Assembly: GCF_027596085.1 (NCBI RefSeq) | Contig: NC_072452.1 | Span: 5,390,814-5,454,813, forward strand | Length of the DNA: 64,000 nt | Direction of reading: 5' to 3' | Origin: Anoplopoma fimbria | Taxonomy: Eukaryota > Chordata > Actinopteri > Perciformes > Anoplopomatidae | Shown here: in pieces, positions 1-9,896 of the stretch | Layout: each line of letters opens with the position of its first letter | Numbering within the stretch: the stretch's first letter is position 1 | Made by a program: the position numbers and the translations under genes | The notes under the pieces: generated by a model | Database searches by the model: none | What the model was told of the DNA's origin: nothing | Seen by the model: the letters and a program-made list of their open reading frames with translations, nothing else

Positions 1-640
1 TAAACTTCAAAGCATGACTTTAAAAACCGGGTGTTAATGTGTTCATGATATCCTACATTGTGTACTATCCTCATGACTCTTTTTTGTGGTATCCCTAATG
101 AGTTCCATGTACTTTTGTACGTGTCACCCCCTTATATAAGATTCAGCAGATTTTGTGGTCTAATATCACACCCAGAAATGTGTTATAAAATACTTTGTCT
201 ATATATTAACCAAACAGCTTTTGTTCAAATTTGATTTATGTCAAACCACCCTATTAAGTTACTCATTTCCATTGCAATCGCCTCTAAAAGCTGCTGCACA
301 TTCTCCCCAGAGCAAAAAATACTAGTGTCGTCCGCACATGAAACAAATTCCATTTTCTATGATACTCAGCATTTATCATTTATGTATAAAAAGAACCATT
401 TTGAGCATAATATTGAAATAGCTCTTCTAAGCCTAATCCCTCTGATACCATACCTTTTCAATTTATCAAGTGATATACTGTGATCAATGTTTATAAAAGT
501 TTTGTTTTAATATCTATAAATATTCCAACTGCACACTTTTTTTGCTTATACGATTAGCAACTTCCTCTATAACATTAATTAGTGCCAAAGATGTTGATCT
601 GTTTGATCTGAAAAGTAAAGCTAAATCAGAAGTTCCTTAA
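1..640 (-). mobile_element. Non-LTR retrotransposon reverse-transcriptase relic (CR1/L2/Jockey-type)
   Basis: Read on the minus strand, this stretch gives broken pieces of a LINE reverse transcriptase in the correct order. Around 640-540 is GFRSNRSTSLALI, around 330 is SCADDTSIFCSG (the YADD catalytic box), and 130-1 gives a tail resembling QKRVMRIVHNVGYHEHIN. Stops and frame changes separate the pieces, so it is a dead copy. It runs off the left edge of the window. The clade is inferred only from the look of these motifs. Confidence 0.6.
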
Positions 641-654
641 ACCTCTAGTCTTAC

Positions 655-720
655 TAATGGCCAGCAGGGGGCGACTCCTCTGTTGTAAAAAAGGTCAGAT
701 TGTATAGAAGTCAGAAGTCA
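655..720 (+). repeat. Dispersed teleost repeat end with CTCF-like motif
   Basis: The block beginning GGCCAGCAGGGGGCGACTCC and followed by a GTCAGATTGTATAGAAG-like stretch resembles a short repeat I recall as common in teleost genomes. Its core at 663-677 is close to the CTCF consensus. No clear terminal repeats or target duplication can be seen, so the limits are approximate. Confidence 0.4.
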
Positions 721-1080
721 TCAGGCGGTCTGATGTCCATAGGGAGGTTATTCCAGAGGAAGCGGGTATGATAGGAAAAGACTTCCTTCTGTCAGTACCT
801 TCCCTTCCCAAGTCCCTTGGTTGAGATAGTTAAGATACAATTATAAATCATTCCACTTGGTACACGTTTGGAATAAAGCTGTTCACCTTTGTTCACAGCT
901 GCAAAATACTATGAGGGCCTGATTAGACTGAAAATGTGTTATGCTTTTTACTTTTTTACTCAAGTATTGTACTTAAGTACAATTTTGAAGTTCTTGTACT
1001 TAACTTAAGTTTTTCCATCTAATGTTACTTTATACTTTTACTCCACAACATCAAAGCAGGACTCCACTACATGTATATAC
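721..1080. other. No gene recognised
   Basis: AT-rich non-coding DNA between repeats. No exon, tRNA or complete mobile element is recognised. The stretch near 730-800 looks repeat-like, but I cannot name it. Confidence 0.5.
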
Positions 1081-1083
1081 TAT

Positions 1084-1459
1084 ATATCCATCCATCCATC
1101 CATTTTCCGTAACCTGCTTATCCAGTTAAGGGTCGCAGGGGTGCTGGAGCCGATCTCAGCTGTCAATGGGTGAAGGCAGGGTTCACCCTGGACAGGTCGC
1201 CAGTCTGTCGCAGGGCTGACATATAGAGACAAACAACCACTCACACTCACATCCACACCTACGGGCAATTTAGAGTCTTCAATTAACCTAACCTGCATGT
1301 CTTTGGACTGTGGGAGGAAGCCGGAGAACCCGGAGAGAACCCACGCTGACACGGGGAGAACATGCAAACTCCACACAGAAGGTTGTCCAGCCCGGGAATT
1401 GAACCCAGGCCCCTCTTGCTGTGAGGCGACAGTGCTAACCACTACACCACCGTGCAGCC
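1084..1459 (-). mobile_element. tRNA-derived SINE, Mermaid/V-SINE-like
   Basis: On the minus strand the element starts near 1459 with GGGCTGCACGGTGGTGTAGT. This is a tRNA-like head, with an A-box-like stretch and a B-box-like GGTTCAATTCCCGGG around 1395-1410. It then has the usual fish body (CTCCCACAGTCCAAAGACAT) and ends in a (GGAT)n tail near 1084. The order head, body, tetranucleotide tail is that of the abundant teleost Mermaid-type SINE. The family name is from memory. Confidence 0.7.
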
Positions 1460-1667
1460 CTATACTATATATACTGTAGTTAATTATTACAAATATAATT
1501 TATTATTATAGGTATAATTAATTGTAGTCCCTTATTTACCAGCTTCAACATTCAAGTGATATGCACATTAATGCATCCATAATAGTATTCCAGTAATATG
1601 AAGATATATTATTCTGAAATGGGACATTCTGCATAATTAGTACCTTTCCTTTTGATACTGTGAGTGT

Positions 1668-3558
1668 ATTCAATTCAATTCAATTCAATTCAGTTTATTT
1701 TGTATAGCCCAGAATCACAAATTACACATTTGCCTCAGAGGGCTTTACAATCTGTACACATGAGACATCCTCTGTCCTTAGACCCTCACCTCCTCTGTCC
1801 CGGAACCCTCACATCGGCACAAGAATTAACCTCTGGGAGAGCGACAGAGGAGGGATCCTTCTCCAGGATGGAAAGAATGCAATAGATGTCATGTGTACAG
1901 AATGAACAGCATAACAGAGATACAACACCTTCAATGTATATGACATAAATGATTCATATAATCACAGTAGTAAGCAGAGTAACGAAGGAAAAAAAATAAA
2001 AATAATTAAGACTACTTATAATAACAGCAGCAATGATTATAGTAGAATTATAATTATGAAATAGGGAATAGTAATAGTAATGTGACTAGTAATAATAATG
2101 GTAGTAGCAGTCGGTGTCAGCCGGGCCATAGCAGGATGCACGACCACAGTCCAGGTACAGCCACGATTTATAGAAGCCTGTGAGGCGAGAAAGCACAAAG
2201 ACTCCAGGGTAGAAGCAAAGTCAATAAGCGTAATAGTACAGGGAATAATAATAGTAATGTGACTAATAATGATAGTGGTAGTAGTAGTGGGTGTCAGCAG
2301 GGCCTCAGCAGGTGGCACGATGACAATCCAGATATAACCCTGATTGATGGGAACCTGCGAGGCGAGAAAGCACAAGGACTCCGGGGAAGAAGCAAAATCA
2401 GTAATGTGCATAAATAGGAGATTAATACATAAAGAAGGAGGGAGAGAAGAGGAGAGAGGAGCTCAGTGTATCCTAGGTAGTCCCCCGGCTGTCTAGGCAT
2501 ATAGCAGCATATCTAGGAGCTGGACCAAGGCGAACCTGAACCAGCCCTAACTATAAACCTGAACCAGCCCTAAATATAAGCGCTATCAAAAAGGAAGGTC
2601 TTAAGCCTTCTCTTAAAAGTGGTGAGTGTGTCTGCTCCCCGGACTGAAACTGGAACCTGGTTCCACAGAAGAGGAGCCTGATAACTGAAGGCTGAATGAT
2701 CTCTTTTCTTAGTTTTTGTTAGAACACGTGCTGCAGCATTCTGGATCAACTGTAAAGATCTAAGAGACTTATTAGAGCAGAGTCTAAGGTTAGATATAGG
2801 TCTATAGTTAGATATAGGTCTATAGTTAGATATAGTCTATAGTTAGATATAGGTCTATAGTTAGATATAGTCTATAGTTAGATATAGGTCTAAGGTTAGA
2901 TATAGGTCTATAGTTAGATATAGTCTATAGTTAGATATAGGTCTATAGTTAGATATAGGTCTATAGTTAGATATAGTCTACAGTTAGATATAGGTCTAAG
3001 GTTAGATATAGTCTATAGTTAGATATAGGTCTATAGTTAGATATAGTCTATAGTTAGATATAGGTCTATAGTTAGATATAGTCTATAGTTAGATATAGGT
3101 CTATAGTTAGATATAGTCTATAGTTAGATATAGGTCTAAGGTTAGATATAGGTCTATAGTTAGATATAGGTCTATAGTTAGATATAGGTCTAAGGTTAGA
3201 TATAGGTCTATAGTTAGATATAGTCTATAGTTAGATATAGGTCTATAGTTAGATATAGTCTATAGTTAGATATAGGTCTAAGGTTAGATATAGGTCTATA
3301 GTTAGATATAGGTCTATAGTTAGATATAGGTCTAAGGTTAGATATAGGTCTATAGTTAGATATAGGTCTAAGGTTAGATATAGGTCTATAGTTAGATATA
3401 GGTCTAAGGTTAGATATAGGTCTAAGGTTAGATATAGGTCTATAGTTAGATATAGGTCTAAGGTTAGATATAGGTCCAAGGTTAGATATAGGTCTATAGT
3501 TAGATATAGGTCTAAGGTTAGATTTAGGTCTAAGGTTAGATATAGGTCTATAGTTAGA
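1668..3558 (-). mobile_element. L2-clade LINE copy 1, antisense, RT core missing, with internal 18-bp minisatellite
   Basis: The 3' tail (GAATT)n lies at about 1668-1690. The 3' UTR follows to about 2575, and then the C-terminal coding part (2580-2785), which is the reverse complement of the L2 copy at 38.5-41.5 kb. At about 2785, at the point matching plus position 40012 of that copy, the sequence jumps straight into the 18-bp tandem array. About 0.9 kb of reverse-transcriptase sequence is therefore absent. The array runs into the 3' tail of L2 copy 2 at 3559. The element cannot be active. Confidence 0.8.
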
Positions 3559-3559
3559 T
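2786..3559 (-). repeat. 18-bp minisatellite derived from the L2 RT NYRPIS motif (array 1)
   Basis: About 43 tandem units of 17-18 bp. On the minus strand the unit reads AACTATAGACCTATATCT, which translates to NYRPIS. Variants replace TAT with CTT or drop one C (17 bp). The same unit occurs once in the L2 coding sequence. Because 18 bp is six codons, long stretches stay open in one frame, which creates spurious repetitive ORFs. Confidence 0.9.
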
Positions 3560-4644
3560 ATAATTCAATTCAATTCAATTCAGTTTATTTTGTATAGCCC
3601 AGAATCACATCCTTTGTCCTTAGGGCTTTACAATCTGTGCACATACATCCTCTGTCCCGGAACCCTCACATCGGCAGGAAAAACTCAAAAAACCCTTTAA
3701 CAGAAAAAACCTATGGGAGAACGACAGAGGAGGGATCCTTCTCCCAGGATGGACAGAATGCAATAGATGTCATGTGTACAGAATGAACAGCATAACAGAG
3801 ATACAATACATTCAATGTATATGACATAAATGATTCATATAATAAGACTATATAATAACAGTAGTTATTACAGAATTATAGTAAGGGATAGTAATGTGAA
3901 AAATAATAATCGAAGCTGGGTGTCAGTCGGCTCAAGCAGGAGGCACGAAGGTACCACAGCAGGAATGATTATAGTAGCAATTATAATTAAAGAAATAATG
4001 GTACAGGTAATAGTAATAGTAATGTGACTAGTAATAATAATGGTGGTAGCAGTCGGTGTCAGCAGGGCCATAGCAGGATGCACATCCACAGTCCAGGTAC
4101 AGCCACGATTTATAGAAGCCTGTGAGGCGAGAAAGCACAAAGTAGCAGGGTAAAGCAAAGTCAATAAGCATAATAGTACAGGGAATAATAATAGTAATGT
4201 GACTAATAATGATAGTGGTAGTAGTAGTGGGTGTCAGCAGGGCCTCAGCAGGTGGCACGATGACAGTCCAGATATAACCCTGATTGATGGGAACCTGCGA
4301 GGCGAGAAAGCACAAGAACTCCGGGGAAGAAGCAAAATCAGTAATGTGCATAAATAGGAGATTAATACATAAAGAAGGAGGGAGAGAAGAGGAGAGAGGA
4401 GCTCAGTGTATCCTAGGTAGTCCCCGGCTGTCTGGGCATATAGCAGCATATCTAGGAGCTGGACCAAGGCGAACCTGAACCAGCCCTAACTATAAACCTG
4501 AACCAGCTCTAACTATAAGCAAAAAAGGAAGGTCTTAAGCCTGCTCTTGAAAGTGGTGAGTGTGTCTGCCCCCGGACTGAAACTGGAACCTGGTTCCACA
4601 GAAGAGGAGCCTGATAACTGAAGGCTCTGAATCCCATCCTACTT

Positions 4645-5925
4645 TTATATACTCTTTGTTAGAACCCTGCATTGATTGCGCAGCTCTCTCAACTGTAAAT
4701 GGAACTAAGAGTTCCTTAAGATAAGAGTCTAAGTTAGATTTAGGTCTATAGTTAGATATAGGTCTATGATTTAATATAGGTCTATAGTTAGATATAGTCT
4801 ATACTTAGATATGATCTATAGTTAGATATAGTTTTTGTTAGAACACGTGCTAGCATTCTGGATTAACTGTATAGATCTAAGAGATATTAGAGCAGCTATA
4901 ATTAGATTATAGTATATAGTTAGATATAAATGCATAACTAGTTTTTCTGCATACTTAGATATAGGTTTGCTATTTTAGAATAGTCTAAAGTTAAATATAG
5001 GCTGTTCTTGAGATCTAGTTTTATATAAGAGTTAAAAGGATCCTGGTCAAAGATAACTCCAAGGTTCTTAGATATAGGATGCTAGAGCAAGATATAGAGA
5101 AACTATATCGTTAGATATAGGTTCTATAGTTAGATATAGGCCTAGTAGATAAAGGTCTATAGTTAGATAACATCTATAGTTAGATATAGGTTTTTAGTTA
5201 GATATGCTTAAGTTTAGATATATTAGTTTCTATAGTTAATATAGATATATAGGTATCATCTGCATAACAATGAAAGTTTACTGAGGTTAGATATATTCCC
5301 CAAGGTTAGATATAGGTAAATAAAATAGGTCCAGAACAGACCCCTGTGGAACTCCGTGATAACCCTGGTTTTCATAGTTAGATATAGGTTACATATACAA
5401 ACTGAGATCGGTCTATAAATAGATAAACCAGCTATAGTTAATGATATAAGTCTATAGTTAGATATAGGTTTAAGGTTAGATATAGGTCTCAAATGCAGAT
5501 AAGGTCTATAATACAAGTTAGAGATAAGTCCTTTGTCTGAAGCTATTAGAAGGTATAGGTAATTTAGATATGCCGTCTTCTGTGCTATGATTCAGTCTAA
5601 ATCCTACTGATATAGGTCTATAGTTAGATATAGTCACAGAGCTGATTTGCTACTGTTTCTATAGGATCTTAGAGATATACGGTCTAAGGTTAGATATAGG
5701 TCTATAGTTAGATATAGGATCTAGAGTAGGTTTCTTAAGAAGAGGTTTAATTATAGCTAGTTTGAAGGCCTGTGGTTAGATATAGTCTAAAGACAGATTG
5801 ATAATTTCTAATTAGATTGCTAATTAAAGGTAAAACTTCCTTAAGCAGCCTATAGTTAGATATAGGTCTAAGAGACAGGTGGAAGGTTTAGACTCAGAAA
5901 TAGTATATATATATATATAGGGCTA
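4645..5925 (-). other. Base-level mosaic of L2 RT sequence and the 18-bp minisatellite
   Basis: Short blocks of the L2 RT reverse complement appear in correct order. Examples are an ATCTGCATAACAATGAAAG block near 5255, an AACAGACCCCTGTGGAACTC block near 5335, and a CATATACAAACTGAGATCGG block near 5390. TAGTTAGATATAGG fragments break in every few bases. The interval is about the length expected for the RT segment (roughly 1.3 kb). No simple insertion pattern explains this. It looks like a consensus built from two different sequences. Confidence 0.7.
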
Positions 5926-6456
5926 TAGTTAGATATAGGTCTAAGGTTAGATATAGATTATATAGGTCTATAGTTAGATATAGGTCTATAGTTAGATATA
6001 GGTTTATAGTTAGATATAGGTCTAAGGTTAGATATAGTCTATAGTTAGATATAGTCTATAGTTAGATATAGGTCTATAGTTAGATATAGTCTAAAGTTAG
6101 ATATAGTCTATAGTTAGATATAGTTAGATATAGGTCTAAGGTTAGATATAGTCTATAGTTAGATATAGGTCTATAGTTAGATATAGTCTATAGTTAGATA
6201 TAGTCCATAGTTAGATATAGTCTATAGTTAGATATAGTCTATAGTTAGATATAGTCTATAGTTAGATATAGTCTATAGTTAGATATAGGTCTATAGTTAG
6301 ATATAGGTCTATAGTTAGATATAGGTCTATAGTTAGATATAGGTCTATAGTTAGATATAGTCTATAGTTAGATATAGGTCTATAGTTAGATATAGGTCTA
6401 TAGATAGATATAGTCTATAGTTAGATATAGTCTATAGTTAGATATATAGGTCTATA
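5925..6456 (-). repeat. 18-bp NYRPIS minisatellite (array 2)
   Basis: About 30 units of the same 17-18 bp repeat as at 2786-3559, mostly the TATAGTTAGATATAG(G)TC form. It ends exactly where normal L2 coding sequence resumes (GTTAGCCAACACCTCTGG, reading VLAN on the minus strand). The array therefore sits at the RT motif position. Confidence 0.9.
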
Positions 6457-6828
6457 GTTAGCCAACACCTCTGGATCAAGAGTAGGTTTCTTAAGAAGAG
6501 GTTTAATTACAGCTAGTTTGAAGGCCTGTGGTACATGGCCCGTTAGTAAAGACAGATTGACCATTTCTAATAAAGAATTGCTAATTAAAGGTGAAACTTC
6601 CTTAAGCAGCCTAGTCGGAATCTGGTCTAAGAGACAGGTGGAAGGTTTAGACTTAGAAATAGTTAAAGTCGATTATAAATAAATATATTTGCGTGTATAT
6701 GTTTATCCACTCTTGTACTTGTGTTAGAGTAATACTTTGACTTTGGGCTCAGAACACCTCCTCCTCCACTCCACAGCTCCATCCTTCCAGGCTTTTATTT
6801 TGTAGCTTGTGTGAGGTGGAGCCGGATG

Positions 6829-6836
6829 TGACGTCA
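6829..6836 (+). promoter_or_regulatory. Perfect CRE palindrome TGACGTCA
   Basis: TGACGTCA, the full CREB/ATF site, lies about 560 bp before the rnf103 start codon and just before the ACGTG-rich array. Use in vivo is not shown. Confidence 0.45.
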
Positions 6837-6877
6837 CCCTGCTGTGTCCACCAGCTGATCCGTCGTCTCCAGATCCG

Positions 6878-7142
6878 TGTTGTACCGACGTGTTGTCCGG
6901 TACCGACGTGTTGTACCGACGTGTTGTCCGGTACCGACGTGTTGTACCGACGTGCTGTCCGGTACCGACGTGTTGTCCGGTACCGACGTGTTGTACCGAC
7001 GTGCTGTCCGGTACCGACGTGTTGTCCGGTACCGACGTGCTGTCGGTAGTCCGTGTTAACGGGTCGGTAGCTCCGTGCTGTCGGTAGCTCGGTACCGACG
7101 TGTTGTACCGACGTGTTGTCCGGTACCGACGTGCTGTCCGGT
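6878..7142 (+). repeat. 13/18-bp tandem array with 13 ACGTG cores upstream of rnf103
   Basis: Alternating units TACCGACGTGTTG (13 bp) and TACCGACGTGTTGTCCGG (18 bp) carry 13 copies of GACGTG. A diverged block at about 7038-7090 interrupts the array. It is CpG-rich and lies 250-520 bp before the rnf103 ATG, in likely promoter or 5' UTR sequence. ACGTG is the core bound by bZIP factors of the ER stress response and by HIF. Any regulatory role is inferred. Confidence 0.85.
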
Positions 7143-7394
7143 TTGTGTTGACAGCCAGGCCTACCCTAACCCTAAGCTAACGAGCTAACGAGCTAGCTGT
7201 CGCCGTTACTCGCGGAGGTGACGGAAGTGAACGGTCAGGAACACCTTCCACACCGGGAGCGCGCGGCGCAGGCCCGACGTCTGCTGCCGTCCCCGTGGTG
7301 AACCGGCACCGGGAGGAGGAGGAGGAGGAGGCCCATGTAGGAGCAGCGGGACGGACGCACGCCTGGCTCGGGCAGCAGCTCCTCCAGCTGTAAG

Positions 7395-8801
7395 ATGTGG
7401 CTGAAGATGTTCTTCCTGCTGCTCTACTTCATACTGCTCTTCATGCTGGCCAGGATCTTTGAGGCCGTGGTCTGGTACGAGACCGGGATGTTCGCCACCC
7501 AGCTGGTGGACCCGGTCTCCCTCAGCTACAAGAAGCTGAAGACCATCCTGGAGTGCCGGGGCCTGGGCTACTCCGGACTGGCTGAGAAGAAGGACGTCAG
7601 CGAGCTGGTCGAGAAATCAGGTAAAGGTCCGCTTCACTCTGGTACCGAGCAGGGCCAGAGTCCTCCATACGGGTACTTATGCTGGTGTTACACTGGTGTT
7701 ACACTGGAGATACACTGGTGCTACACTGGTGTTACACCGGTGATGCACTGGTGTTACACTGGTGATACACTGGTGATACACTGGAGATACACTGGTGTTA
7801 CACTGGAGATACACTGGTGATACACTGGAGATACACTGGTGTTACACCGGAGTTACACTGGAGATACACTGGTGCTACATTGGTGTTACACCGGTGATGC
7901 ACTGGTGTTACACTGGTGATACACTGGTGATACACTGGTGATACACTGGAGATACACTGGTGTTACACTGGAGATACACTGGTGTTACACTGGTGATACA
8001 CTGGTGATACACTGGAGATACACTGGTGTTACACCGGAGATACACTGGTGCTACATTGGTGTTACACTGGTGTTACATTGGTGATACACTGGAGATACAC
8101 TGGTGCTACATTGGTGTTACACTGGTGTTACATTGGAGATACACTGGTGTTACACTGGAGATACACCGGTGTTACACTGGTGTTACATTGGTGATACACC
8201 GGTGTTACACTGGTGTTACACTGGTAATACACTGGTGATACACATGGAATGCTTACCAAACACCTCCATACCTCCTCTACTTTAAATTTGTGTTTTTCCC
8301 TGTGCATATGCAAATGCATTGGACACAAGATATCTCTTACTTCACTGATAGTCCTTTCTCAGTGTACGTGCTTCTGGTTTCCACATCACTCGTGGGTATT
8401 TTGCATACTGGACTACGATTGGCTCCAGACCAGATGTGGTTTTATAAACTCTGCTGGTACATCCAGGTGTTTAAACCAGATTCAAGATGACAGTAACTTT
8501 AGTGTCTCTGTGACCCCTCTAGATCGTTAACGTGACGACAAACTGCACACATATTTCTGCACAGTGAAGATCAAGCATCCATGTTATGATGTGGAGGTGG
8601 ATAAATTACTTATTGTGTGACCGGATGTCCACAGTAACTGGTTTACATTTCTACCTGCTGTACTCTGGGGACTTTATGATGATTGGCATTATGGATATTA
8701 TTTAATACATAAATAAATGGTCAATTCAAGTCCCCGCCATCCAAATTGATGAATTACATACAATTTTCAAAGAGATTAAAGGTGAAAATGCCTCTTAATA
8801 C

Positions 8802-8865
<64 letters not shown>

Positions 8866-9802
8866 TTCCACTAGTATTCGTTATACTTGGACTCAAAGAA
8901 GAAATGTATGCATTAGCTAACAGTTGTTTGGGGCTCTTTTTCTTTATTCCCCACAGGAGAGTTGACTCAGGGCGAGCTGTACTCAGCCATCAAGAAAGAG
9001 AAGGAGCAGACGGAGGCAGGAGACGCCATCACAACTCACTTCAGTGGAGAGATGCACTTCTATGAATTAGTGGAGGACACTAAAGACGGGATATGGCTGG
9101 TTCAGGTAAACGCACTTAATAACTGTATATTAAAAAAATTCCGTAGTGTTGCCTGATTAAGTGATGTAGTAAATGATTTCCGCTGCATACAGCAGGAATA
9201 TCACATCGTCTCTATTTACACACTCTTCATTTCTCAACCTTCGTCTTGTTCAACACGGCCCATTCATCTCCCTGTATGCTGTCTCGTTATTGACCATCTT
9301 TTTTATTTATTGAATCTGTCTCTCATAAATTCACAAGCTTTATGGAAGTGCAATACTATGCTACTGCAGATGTAAATGTCCAAAGACATTGCAGTCGGAA
9401 TGCTCTGAGCCAGACCGCCTCCACATCTGGAGGTAGTCTGGTTCACATGCTGACAGGAAGTCAGCCATTCACAATTTCATGAGCACTGCTTATGCGCAAA
9501 TTTCTCTTCAGTTATTAACAGTATATTTAGTCAATATATTTCTATTAGGCAGGTCAGTGGGGTCGCAGCCCACCTGGTTGCAGCTTAGGAAATGGAACAA
9601 AGCTTTATTCTGTGATGCTGCCAAGATGTGGCCGTGGTTTCAGCCCAGCACAGGGTCCATGTCATTAACATTTCTTTTGTAAAGAAACTCTATTTTGTTG
9701 CCTTGTTTTTAAGTACATGTCTTTATCAGAGAGAAAATGTTGAGGTACATTGAAATTTGCACCTAAGAAAATGCTGTTTACTTTCCAGATCCATTATGAA
9801 TG

Positions 9803-9896
<94 letters not shown>

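Larger units (their letters stand above)
3560..6670 (-). mobile_element. L2-clade LINE copy 2, antisense, blended with minisatellite
   Basis: The (GAATT)n tail is at 3560, with the 3' UTR to about 4500 and the C-terminal coding part at 4500-4640. The interval 4645-5925 is the RT body interleaved with minisatellite-like bases. The 18-bp array fills 5925-6456. Intact upstream L2 coding sequence at 6457-6670 matches 38495-38620 of the sense copy, including the LLKKPTLDPEVLAN stretch just before NYRPIS. The order is that of one full antisense element, but its RT cannot be read through. Confidence 0.75.

Noticed and set aside
2037..2500. Minus-strand ORFs in the L2 3' UTR, repeated at 4028-4467 and 40490-41189
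   Set aside because: All three L2 copies show them, but they are Ile/Thr-rich low-complexity translations of (ATT)/(ACT) sequence with no conserved frame.
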